Assembly: GCA_016191795.1 (NCBI GenBank)
Contig: JACPVK010000241.1
Span: 1 to 8,880, forward strand
Reading direction: 5' to 3'
DNA length: 8,880 nt
From: Gammaproteobacteria bacterium
GTDB taxonomy: Bacteria; Pseudomonadota; Gammaproteobacteria; SZUA-229
Shown: in pieces, positions 1-7,749 of the stretch
Layout of the letters: every line of letters starts with the position of its first letter
Numbering within the stretch: the stretch's first letter is position 1
Translations under genes and position numbers: made by a program
Notes under the pieces: generated by a model
The model's database searches: none
What the model saw: the letters and a program-made list of their open reading frames with translations, nothing else
Told to the model about the DNA's origin: nothing

Positions 1-2409
1 ACTGCCGCATAGAGCGATTAACCAGTCAGTTAAATGCAATGGCTGCATGTGTAACAAGGTTGAAACGGGTGACTGGATTAAAATCAAAGCAGATACCAAT
101 GCAAGTCCTGCTACAGTACGTGACACTCTTGTCTTCAATCCGCTTAATGACACCGTTAACCAGGCGCTACCCAAACACATGACGGCCAGAGCCATGGAAC
201 GCGCATGTTCAATATTGCGGCCTATACCAAGGCTGTAAACATAACCACCTGTCACAACAACGGTAAGTAATAGCCCTACCAGGGTAATCATGACCCATTC
301 AGTTCGTGTAAAAAATCGGGTAACTGTTCGATGTTTATTGTGTGGTAAATCTTCAACTGCAGGTAATTGCTGAAATACAAGCAATGCCGTTGGATGAATA
401 ATGAGTTCCAGCCAGACGATATGAATGGGTAGATATAACAACGGGAAACCGGCCAGTGGTATAAGTGCCGCACTTAACACCAGTGGTATATGCACCATCA
501 GCAAATAGGCAAAACTCAGCCGCAGGTTTTTAAATAATTGGGCTCCTTCTGCGATTGCGCGCACAATGGTTCTAAAATTATCATCCAGCAAAACCACAGC
601 CGATACTTCACGTGCCGCCTGTGTACCGCGCTCACCCATGGCAATACCGACATCGGCAATCTGCAAGGCAGGCACATCATTGACACCATCACCTGTTACC
701 GCAACAATTTCACCCTGAGCCTGTAACTGCCGGACAAAATGTAACTTTTGCGACGGAATACTGCGCGCAATGACATCTATTTGTAGCAAATCCGGATTCG
801 CCTTGATGTCCTGTTGAATCTCATCTGCGTTGACAACACGAGGTTTACCCTGGCCAATACCCAGCTCCACCGCCACGGCTCGTGCCGTGAGCGGATGATC
901 ACCCGTGATCATGATGACATGAATACCTGCTTGCTGACACTGACGCACAGCATCGGCTGCACCTTCACGAACCGGATCTTCAAGCGCCAGCAACCCGGCA
1001 TAAATAAAATCATTTACCGGCTCATGATCTGTCCAGGTTTGAATATCCAGTACGCGGCTGGCACAGGCAATAACTTTATGTCCTTCTGCGGCGAGTTGAT
1101 TAGCTTTATCGAGTAACGCCTGTCGTGACTCGGTTGATAATACACATTGTTGCAGAATAACTTCCGGTGCACCTTTGACCACAGCATACAGATTATTATC
1201 ATCATTGCGTATCAGGGCTGTTTCGCGTTTTCGATCTTCGGTAAATGGGAAAGTAACCACATGATGTATCGTTTCCGGATTGAAATCCATGGCATGAAAA
1301 ATGGCTGTATCCAGAGGATCATTGCTGTCGTTTCGCGATGCGCTGGCGGCAATATGCAATAACTTTTCCCTGCCGTCATGATTAACTGGAAAAACATGCG
1401 TCAGGCGAAGTTGACCGAGTGTAAGTGTGCCGGTTTTATCTGAACAAATAGTACTAACACGGCCTATATTTTCAACAGCAACAGCACGACGCACCAGCGC
1501 ACGACGCTGTGCCAACCGATACACACCCACACCCAGAAAAAAAGTAAATACTACCGGATACTCTTCCGGCAACGCAGCTACCGCCAGCGTCATCGCACTA
1601 ACCAGTGCATCCAGCAAACCAAAACCCTGTATCCACCGCACCCATGCCACCAGCAGACACAATATGGCAGCGGCTACCAGTAAAACCATGACCAGGTTGG
1701 CAATGGCCAGTTGCAAGGGTGTTTTAGCATGCCGGCCCTGCAATGCCGTCCTGACAATGTCACCATATAACGTTTCATTGCCTGTAAAAACAACTCGCAA
1801 ATGCAAACTGCCCGTGAGCACTCGTGTACCTGCAAACCCGCAATGCGTATCTTCTACTGTTGTATCACCTGTATCCGGAAATAATTCCGTTTTGATTTTG
1901 CGTACCGGAAAGGCTTCTCCGGTTAGTGCTGATTCATCAACTTGAGCATCTTCACTACTAACAATAACGCCGTCAGCAGGAACATATTCATTTGCATCCA
2001 GCACAACCAGATCACCAGGCACCAGATCAATGCTGGGAACGATTTGTTCTTTGTCATCTCTGATGACGCGTGATGTCACCGCAAGACCACGACCAAGACT
2101 GGCAACCGAAGCCTGGGTACGACGGTGTAAATACGCATCCATACCAGCCAATGGAATGATAGCTATAGCCAGAATAATGGCTTCAAGGTATTCGCCAATA
2201 ATAATGAACAGGCTGCTGGTGATAACAAGAAACCACAACATCGGATCAAGCAGAGTATCGCGCAACAAATCGAACCAGGTGGCAACAGGAGCTTGCAAGA
2301 TATTATTAGCGCCATAGATTAAGTGGCGATTTCGTGCCTCCTCAGCCGATAAATTTGTCGCTGACCCGGCGAGCCCGGTTATGCGCACAGAGGGAATTTG
2401 TCGCTTCAT
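1..2409 (-). CDS. P-type cation-transporting ATPase with PEEYP signature (3' end cut by window)
   Basis: Membrane pump that couples ATP hydrolysis, through an aspartyl-phosphate, to cation movement. The frame is open from ATG at 2409 to the window edge: I checked 803 codons and found no stop. The stop lies beyond base 1, and probably only a few dozen residues are missing. Visible in order: cytoplasmic N-terminus, TM1-2 (about 57-94), actuator loop TGEA (163-166, where TGES is usual), TM4 PEEYP (281-285), phosphorylation motif DKTGTLT with D324, nucleotide-domain KGAPE (412-416), MITGD (500-504), hinge TGDGVND (572-578), then the C-terminal membrane domain. TM6 reads WLELIIHP (666-673). The PEE(F/Y)P signature resembles a bacterial type-II-like group of uncertain ion specificity, so the substrate is unknown. 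An in-frame stop at 2416-2418 limits the start, and the Shine-Dalgarno is weak (GGA about 12 nt upstream). It begins 26 nt after the preceding ATPase and is probably co-transcribed. Family call firm, substrate open. Confidence 0.9.
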   Translation of the reverse strand, partial: MKRQIPSVRITGLAGSATNLSAEEARNRHLIYGANNILQAPVATWFDLLRDTLLDPMLWFLVITSSLFIIIGEYLEAIILAIAIIPLAGMDAYLHRRTQASVASLGRGLAVTSRVIRDDKEQIVPSIDLVPGDLVVLDANEYVPADGVIVSSEDAQVDESALTGEAFPVRKIKTELFPDTGDTTVEDTHCGFAGTRVLTGSLHLRVVFTGNETLYGDIVRTALQGRHAKTPLQLAIANLVMVLLVAAAILCLLVAWVRWIQGFGLLDALVSAMTLAVAALPEEYPVVFTFFLGVGVYRLAQRRALVRRAVAVENIGRVSTICSDKTGTLTLGQLRLTHVFPVNHDGREKLLHIAASASRNDSNDPLDTAIFHAMDFNPETIHHVVTFPFTEDRKRETALIRNDDNNLYAVVKGAPEVILQQCVLSTESRQALLDKANQLAAEGHKVIACASRVLDIQTWTDHEPVNDFIYAGLLALEDPVREGAADAVRQCQQAGIHVIMITGDHPLTARAVAVELGIGQGKPRVVNADEIQQDIKANPDLLQIDVIARSIPSQKLHFVRQLQAQGEIVAVTGDGVNDVPALQIADVGIAMGERGTQAAREVSAVVLLDDNFRTIVRAIAEGAQLFKNLRLSFAYLLMVHIPLVLSAALIPLAGFPLLYLPIHIVWLELIIHPTALLVFQQLPAVEDLPHNKHRTVTRFFTRTEWVMITLVGLLLTVVVTGGYVYSLGIGRNIEHARSMALAVMCLGSAWLTVSLSGLKTRVSRTVAGLALVSALILIQSPVSTLLHMQPLHLTDWLIALCGS

Positions 2410-2435
2410 AATAGTTTATCCGTCGCCACCAACGC

Positions 2436-5135
2436 CTACATCTGAAAAATAGTGAATCGTCGTGACAGTATCCATTTTCGTAATTCATCAGCCGTAAAAA
2501 CGAGTAAACTTGCCAGTACAAATAATGGCCAGTATTCAACAGCAATCGGTGCTGTGGTAAATACACCATATAATCCCGGTGTTAATGTAATCAGACCTAT
2601 AAATAATAATTCAAGGATAATACCTGCCATAATCCAGCCATTAAACCGGAACAGGTAATTGATTGCACTCTGTCGTAATCCACGACACGCCATAACATTA
2701 CCGATCTGGCAAAATATAATGGTGATCAAAAACGCGCCTGCTGCCTGACGATAAACCTCGCTGTCCGCACTCATGCGATCGCCGTAATACCAGTTATTGT
2801 CGTAGAGCACCAAAAAAAACATACAGAAAGCCAGTACAGCTTCAAGTAATCCAATAAATGCATAACTGTGAACAAATGTTTTGTAATTGACCAGTCTTTC
2901 AGTACGTGCGCGCGGCGGGCGTTGCATGATGTCATGTTCCGGTTTTTCATTGCCCAGGCCAATCGCAGGCAACATATCCGTCATTAAATCAATACTTAAT
3001 ATTTGAACTACCGTAATGGGTAATGGAATGGGAAACAGAACATAAGCGATGTATGGCAGAATTTCCGGCACATTGCTGGCCAGTACATAGTTGATGAATT
3101 TTTTTATATTGTCGTAGACAGCCCGGCCCTCCTCTATGGCTTTGACGATGGTGGCGAAATTATCATCCAGTAAAATGATATCGGCCGCTTCGCGGGCAAC
3201 ATCGGTGCCCTTTAGTCCCATGGCCACACCAATATCGGCACGCTTGAGTGCGGGCGCATCATTTACACCATCGCCTGTCATGGCCACAACCTCACCCATA
3301 TCTTTCAAGGCTTCAACAATGGCGAGTTTTTGTTCCGGCGCAATACGTGCGAAGGCCACATTTCCGGATTGCAATGCCAAAACAAGTGATGCATGACTCA
3401 TGGCTTCCAGTTGCTCACCTGAAATCACTTGTGGCTTGTCGGCAATCCCGAGTTTGCGCGTGATATAAGCAACCGTTTCTTCCTTGTCACCACTCATAAC
3501 AATAATGCGAATGCCGGCTGTTTGACAGGCACTCACCGCAGCGGGCACTTCCGGTCTGGGTGGATCCGTTAATGCGACTAATCCCACGAACACCATATCT
3601 TCGGGTATGGCTTCGGGATCTTCCACACTGCGATACGCCAGCGCCAGCACACGCAAACCGGACGTGGCATATTCACTGGCCTGTTTTAATAGCCTGATTG
3701 TTTCCTGGCTGTGTAAGGTTCGCTCAAAACCTTCCGTATAGAGTTTCGAACATTTTTCAATAACAACTTCGGCCGCGCCCTTAACCAGTAACAACATGGC
3801 ACCACCAGGCGTTTGACAGCTAACCGCCATCGTGCGGCGATGCGCATCAAACGGCAGTGTGTGTAGCAACCGGTATTGTTTACGCAAATCGACATAGCTG
3901 GTATGTTGCTGTACAAATTCAGCCATGGCCACTTCAATCGGATCTCCGGTTAAATACGGTTTATTTTGCTCATTCGTCGTCAGCACAGCGCTGTTGCACA
4001 AAGCCATGATGATGTTTGCCATATCCAGAGACTTGTTGCGCATCAGATTTGAATTGATGCCAGATTCTTCTTTCAAATCGATAAAAAGCTTTTCGATATG
4101 CAATTGATTGCGGGTTAAGGTACCGGTTTTATCAGTACAAATGACTGTGGTGCTTCCCAGAGTTTCGACTGAACGAATATCCTTGATCACCGCATGTTGT
4201 TTCGACATGCGCAAGGATGCCTGGGTTAGGGACAAAGTGACGGTTGGCAACAAGCCTTCAGGCACATTGGCAACAATAATCCCTATGGCAAATACCAGGT
4301 TTGTGAAAAACGTATTTCCGATGCCATAACCGATAAAGAAAAACACAATCCCGATAACTAGCGAGAACAGCGATATTTTATGCACGAAGTTTTGCAATTC
4401 CTTTTGCATCGGAGTCAGATCGCGTGTCACATGTCTGGTTAACGTGGCAATACGACCGATTTTGCTGTTGTTGCCGGTCGCTGTCACCAGCACTTTTGCT
4501 TCACCTTTCAGGATGGTTGTGCCCGAATACAGCCGATTATTGACTGCAATATTGTCCGTAACAGGCAACTTGTATACAGGTAATGATTCACCGGTCAGGA
4601 TGGATTCATCGACCAGCAAGTCGTCACAACCCAAAATTACCGCATCGGCTGATACCTTATCACCAGCCTGAATAATTAACAGATCACCGGGAACAAGCTC
4701 GACGGAAGCCATATTGATGGCCATGCCACCACGCACCACATTAACCGGGCGGGTAATGTAATCGAGAAAACTGCTCATCAATTTCTCGACCTTGTAATTC
4801 TGTATGAAAGACACCAGTGCATTGAGCACAACCACTACAAACAAGGCAGTTGCGATCAGATCAAAACCCTGGTTTGGCTGCAAACGATCGGCATACATCG
4901 CCAGCATCGCAGCAACCAGTAACAACACAGGAAATAAAGCCAGGAATTCGCTGACCAGCATGAACAATACGGTACGATGATGATGCAAACGCAGGATGTT
5001 TTTACCGTACAGTTGACGACGCTTGTCGGCCTCTGCAGGTGATAGTCCCCTGGCATCCGTATTTAATCGGGATAACAGGGCCTGGTAATTAATGTCATCA
5101 GGATAGCGATGATTATTTTGAGATGAACGCAACAT
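2436..5135 (-). CDS. P-type ATPase, Na,K-ATPase-like (IIC-type) cation pump
   Basis: Complete 899-aa membrane pump, close to the usual length for bacterial type II P-ATPases. It has an N-terminal cation-ATPase domain (about 10-80), TM1-2 (56-112), actuator TGES (181-184), TM3-4 (254-305) with VPEGLLPT, phosphorylation motif DKTGTLT (D335), KGAAE (452-456), TDPPRP (523-528), MSGDK (547-551), hinge TGDGVNDAPAL (620-630) and six C-terminal TMs (about 681-882). PEGLLPTVTL, SNVPEILP and IDLMTDMLPAI match Na,K-ATPase TM4, TM5 and TM6, and the following DIMQRPPR matches its DIMKRQPR. By hand alignment the ligand positions E293, Y683, S687, E691, D716 and D720 are kept, but the TM8 Asp926 position is Asn (N813). 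The likely cargo is Na+ and/or K+; Ca2+ is not excluded. The start has GGAG 9 nt upstream. It lies 50 nt after the aldolase and 26 nt before another P-type ATPase. Confidence 0.95.
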   Translation of the reverse strand: MLRSSQNNHRYPDDINYQALLSRLNTDARGLSPAEADKRRQLYGKNILRLHHHRTVLFMLVSEFLALFPVLLLVAAMLAMYADRLQPNQGFDLIATALFVVVVLNALVSFIQNYKVEKLMSSFLDYITRPVNVVRGGMAINMASVELVPGDLLIIQAGDKVSADAVILGCDDLLVDESILTGESLPVYKLPVTDNIAVNNRLYSGTTILKGEAKVLVTATGNNSKIGRIATLTRHVTRDLTPMQKELQNFVHKISLFSLVIGIVFFFIGYGIGNTFFTNLVFAIGIIVANVPEGLLPTVTLSLTQASLRMSKQHAVIKDIRSVETLGSTTVICTDKTGTLTRNQLHIEKLFIDLKEESGINSNLMRNKSLDMANIIMALCNSAVLTTNEQNKPYLTGDPIEVAMAEFVQQHTSYVDLRKQYRLLHTLPFDAHRRTMAVSCQTPGGAMLLLVKGAAEVVIEKCSKLYTEGFERTLHSQETIRLLKQASEYATSGLRVLALAYRSVEDPEAIPEDMVFVGLVALTDPPRPEVPAAVSACQTAGIRIIVMSGDKEETVAYITRKLGIADKPQVISGEQLEAMSHASLVLALQSGNVAFARIAPEQKLAIVEALKDMGEVVAMTGDGVNDAPALKRADIGVAMGLKGTDVAREAADIILLDDNFATIVKAIEEGRAVYDNIKKFINYVLASNVPEILPYIAYVLFPIPLPITVVQILSIDLMTDMLPAIGLGNEKPEHDIMQRPPRARTERLVNYKTFVHSYAFIGLLEAVLAFCMFFLVLYDNNWYYGDRMSADSEVYRQAAGAFLITIIFCQIGNVMACRGLRQSAINYLFRFNGWIMAGIILELLFIGLITLTPGLYGVFTTAPIAVEYWPLFVLASLLVFTADELRKWILSRRFTIFQM

Positions 5136-5185
5136 GAAACATCACTCCGCAGAATGATTTCACTGTTGCGCTGTTATTTCAATAA

Positions 5186-6229
5186 TTAAGCCAGCGTAAC
5201 AGATGGCGAAAGATAAACATCCTGTATGGCATTCAACAAAGCGATGCCGTCTTTCATGTCTTTCTGAAATGCCTTACGACCCGAAATTAAACCCATGCCA
5301 CCTGCACGTTTGTTGATGACGGCGGTTCGTACTGCCTGCTTTAAATCATCCTTGCCGGAAGCACCACCGGAATTAATCATACCAACACGACCCATATAAC
5401 AGTTGGCCACCTGATAGCGCACCAGATCAACAGGATGATCTGTCGTCAGTTTTTCATAAACCAGCGGACTGGTTTTGCCAAACTTGATAGCGTTATAGCC
5501 GCCGTTATTTTGTGCCTGTTTTTGTTTAATAATATCCGCGTCCAGCGTTGCAGCCAGATGATTGGCCTGGCCGGTTAAATCGGCCGACACGTGATAATCC
5601 TTATCTGTTTTGAATGCACTGTTACGCAAATAAGCCCACAACACGCAAACCATACCCAGTTCGTGTGCGTACTCAAACACTTCGGAAATTTCTATAATCT
5701 GACGCCGCGATTCTTCAGAGCCAAAATAAATGGTGGCACCTACTGCCGCTGCCCCCATATCGAATGCCTGATCCACACTGGCAAAAAGGGTTTGATCATA
5801 ACTGTTGGGGTAACTTAACAGTTCATTGTGATTAAGTTTTACTATAAACGGAATTTTGTGCGCATATTTTCGGGCAACAGAATTCAGTACACCCAGCGTG
5901 GATGCCACGCCATTGCATCCGCCTTCTATCGCCAGCTGCACAATATTTTCCGGATCAAAAAATAACGGATTGGGCGCAAACGATGCACCGGCTGAATGCT
6001 CAACGCCCTGATCGACCGGCAACAACGATAAATAACCGGTTCCGGCCAATCGGCCCTGATTGTAAAAACTTTGCAAATTTCGCAACACACCGGGTTTGCG
6101 ATTTTTTTGCATCACTACGCGATCAATAAAATCAGCGCCAGGTGGATGTATAGATGATTTGGGAATACCTGCACAAACATGAGTCAGCAAGGATTCGGCT
6201 TCATTGCCGAGCAAGGTTTCGATAGTCAT
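5186..6229 (-). CDS. fbaB: Class I fructose-bisphosphate aldolase, FbaB/DhnA type
   Basis: Cytosolic enzyme that reversibly cleaves fructose 1,6-bisphosphate to dihydroxyacetone phosphate and glyceraldehyde 3-phosphate through a lysine Schiff base, with no metal. The 347-aa product matches the Escherichia FbaB pattern from end to end. It has LAGTGYLSLLPVDQGVEHSAG (61-81, with DQGVEH at 73-78), KLNHNE (131-136), ATIYFGSEESRRQI, HVSADLTGQANHLAAT, then ADIIK with K235 as the expected Schiff-base lysine, and VINKRAGGMGLI near the C-terminus. The frame extends 24 codons upstream to 6301. I chose ATG at 6229 because homology starts at MTIETLLG and a purine-rich AGGGGG lies 6 to 7 nt upstream. In Escherichia FbaB is linked to gluconeogenic growth; regulation here cannot be read. 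It is followed after 50 nt by a P-type ATPase and may lead that operon. Confidence 0.95.
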   Translation of the reverse strand: MTIETLLGNEAESLLTHVCAGIPKSSIHPPGADFIDRVVMQKNRKPGVLRNLQSFYNQGRLAGTGYLSLLPVDQGVEHSAGASFAPNPLFFDPENIVQLAIEGGCNGVASTLGVLNSVARKYAHKIPFIVKLNHNELLSYPNSYDQTLFASVDQAFDMGAAAVGATIYFGSEESRRQIIEISEVFEYAHELGMVCVLWAYLRNSAFKTDKDYHVSADLTGQANHLAATLDADIIKQKQAQNNGGYNAIKFGKTSPLVYEKLTTDHPVDLVRYQVANCYMGRVGMINSGGASGKDDLKQAVRTAVINKRAGGMGLISGRKAFQKDMKDGIALLNAIQDVYLSPSVTLA

Positions 6230-6355
6230 TTCATACCCCCTGATTTGAAGGCTGTTAACTATCATCAGGCTATTGGCATTCACTGCATTGATACGCCGCA
6301 AACAGAAGGCAAAACAGGGTGTTTTCAGATCAACGGTTTAGGCTGATATTTTATC

Positions 6356-6417
6356 GACACAGAGACACAGAGACACAGAGACATTCAATTTTTTACAGCG
6401 CTCTGTGTCTCTGCGTC
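6356..6417. repeat. ACACAGAG octamer repeat with facing arm (large hairpin)
   Basis: Three perfect tandem copies of ACACAGAG (6357-6380) face CTCTGTGTCTCTGCGTC (6401-6417). The 17-nt arms 6364-6380 and 6401-6417 pair with one mismatch around a 20-nt loop that contains a T6 run. Because the left side has three units, the right arm can also pair one octamer further out (6356-6372). Similar CACAGAGACACAGAG repeats are scattered in many bacterial genomes. It lies 46 nt after the nadA stop and 127 nt before the aldolase start. There is no T tract after the stem, so it is not a classic intrinsic terminator, although it could still act as a 3' barrier for nadA mRNA. Confidence 0.8.
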
Positions 6418-6463
6418 AAAGTTTTTCCATATCCTCAGGCGGGACAGCAATCAATACACAGGT

Positions 6464-7504
6464 TTATTTACGAAAATCGATCAGGCGTCGGGTTGATATC
6501 AATGCTTTCTGGCGTATGCCTTCATCGATATGAATTTCATTGCTCATATTTTCCAGTACCTCGGCCAGGTTACGCAAACTGTTCATCGCCATCCACGGGC
6601 AATGCGCACAACTGACGCAGGTGGCAGCCACACCGGCCACCGGCGCTTCAAAGAGTTTTTTGTTACCAGCGACAGCCTTCATTTTGTGAAAAATGCCGTT
6701 ATCGGTGGCAACAATAAATTCCGGGTTGGGCAAATTTTTGACTGCCTCAATCAGTTGCGTAGTGGAACCCACCACATCGGCCTGCGCCACCACATCATCC
6801 GGTGACTCGGGATGCACCAGAATAGCCGCCCTGGGATGTAATTTTTTCAGTGCTTTCAAGGCGTCGGCCTTAAAGGCTTCATGCACCACACAGGCGCCAT
6901 CCCATATCAGCATATCGGCGCCGGTTTGCTGCTCGATGTAATGTCCCAGATGTTTGTCCGGCGCAAACAGGATTTTTTTACCCTGCGCTTTCAAATGATT
7001 CACAATGGCTAACGCGCTACTGGACGTAACCACCCAGTCGGCACGTGCTTTCACGGCGGCACTGGTATTGGCATACACCACCACGGTACGGTCGGGATGT
7101 TGATCGCAAATGCGGTTGAATTCATCGGCCGGGGCGCTTAAGTCCAGGGAACACTCGGCTTCCAGCGTTGGCATAATTACGCGTTTTTCGGGATTGAGAA
7201 TTTTGGCTGTTTCGCCCATGAAACGCACACCGGCCACCACCAGCACCTTGTTTTTTTGCTGGTTGCCAAAGCGCGCCATTTCCAGTGAATCGGCTACCTT
7301 GCCACCGGTTTCTTCGGCCAGGCGCTGTAACTCTGCATCAACATAATAATGTGCCACCAGCACCGCATCACGCTCGATCAATAATTGCTTGATGCGCGCT
7401 CGGAGCGAGTCCAGTTCTTCCGCACCATAGGCAGGCGTTTCAATACTGCCGGTTAGCAGCAACGGATGCTCAAGCTTAATCGCAATATTTTGTATCAGAC
7501 TCAT
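6464..7504 (-). CDS. nadA: Quinolinate synthase A
   Basis: Condenses iminoaspartate (from NadB) with dihydroxyacetone phosphate to make quinolinate, the first pyridine intermediate of de novo NAD synthesis. It is a cytosolic [4Fe-4S] enzyme. Its 346 aa are about the length of Escherichia NadA. Visible motifs are AHYYVDAELQ (51-60), GVRFMGETAKILNPEK (92-107), EAECSLD (115-121), YANTSAAVKA (144-153), APDKHLGHYI (181-190), DGACVVHE (202-209) and CVSCAHCPWMAMN (296-308). The expected cluster ligands are C118, C205 and C302, each five residues beyond the Escherichia C113, C200 and C297. The start has GGAG about 5 nt upstream. No nadB or nadC is in the window, so this copy stands alone locally. It is separated from both neighbours by more than 200 nt containing hairpins, so it is probably its own transcript. 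Confidence 0.97.
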   Translation of the reverse strand: MSLIQNIAIKLEHPLLLTGSIETPAYGAEELDSLRARIKQLLIERDAVLVAHYYVDAELQRLAEETGGKVADSLEMARFGNQQKNKVLVVAGVRFMGETAKILNPEKRVIMPTLEAECSLDLSAPADEFNRICDQHPDRTVVVYANTSAAVKARADWVVTSSSALAIVNHLKAQGKKILFAPDKHLGHYIEQQTGADMLIWDGACVVHEAFKADALKALKKLHPRAAILVHPESPDDVVAQADVVGSTTQLIEAVKNLPNPEFIVATDNGIFHKMKAVAGNKKLFEAPVAGVAATCVSCAHCPWMAMNSLRNLAEVLENMSNEIHIDEGIRQKALISTRRLIDFRK

Positions 7505-7595
7505 ACCCGCTCCGCCGCCAGGAAATCTATAAACGCCATCTTAATCAAAAAACGGGAAATTTATACCGTCATGTCACTATCGGTACCGGGCCTCT

Positions 7596-7609
7596 GTCAC
7601 CAAGGTGAC
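7596..7609. repeat. Short palindrome GTCACC-AA-GGTGAC upstream of nadA
   Basis: Six-base perfect arms around two bases, 92 nt ahead of the nadA start. It could be an operator half-site pair or a small hairpin in the leader. I cannot tie it to a named regulator and see no convincing -35/-10 pair around it. Confidence 0.35.
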
Positions 7610-7661
7610 TATGAAAGGGAAGAAGCACCTGTAAGTTAATGGATTAACCCACGATCGTATT

Positions 7662-7709
7662 TGTAGGTCGGCCTTCAGGCCGCCATGTCGGGCTGAAGCC
7701 CGACCTACA
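7662..7709. repeat. REP-like double hairpin (TGTAGGTCGG ... CCGACCTACA)
   Basis: A 48-bp imperfect palindrome. The outer 10-bp arms TGTAGGTCGG (7662-7671) and CCGACCTACA (7700-7709) are perfect inverted repeats, and the two 24-nt halves match in inverted orientation at 21 of 24 positions. Each half also folds alone: CGGCC-TTCA-GGCCG (7669-7682), and GTCGGGC-TGAA-GCCCGAC (7687-7704) with a perfect 7-bp stem. It lies 40 nt past the stop of the YebC-family gene. This shape and motif fit the REP/BIME class spread in gammaproteobacterial intergenic regions. No T tract follows, so it is not a standard terminator. Confidence 0.85.
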
Positions 7710-7749
7710 GAACAATGTTTGTGTTGTGTTACCCGCAATTACGGGAGAG

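Noticed and set aside
1427..2317. Plus-strand frames of 172 and 95 codons
   Set aside because: Antisense shadows of the partial ATPase, whose frame carries all the P-type motifs.
1..2409. Pseudogene or frameshift in the left ATPase, since no closed ORF appears there
   Set aside because: I read every triplet: the frame is open for 803 codons and all motifs are in phase. It is simply cut by the window edge.
6230..6301. 24-codon N-terminal extension of the aldolase
   Set aside because: Family homology begins at MTIETLLG and a purine-rich AGGGGG site lies just upstream of ATG 6229; the extension has no family similarity.
6357..6380. CRISPR-like array from the repeated octamer
   Set aside because: Units are 8 bp and directly adjacent, with no spacers and no cas genes.
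6319..6615. Plus-strand 98-codon frame reading through the octamer repeat
   Set aside because: It translates the repeat (HRDTETQRH) and then runs antisense into nadA; this kind of frame is a typical repeat artefact.
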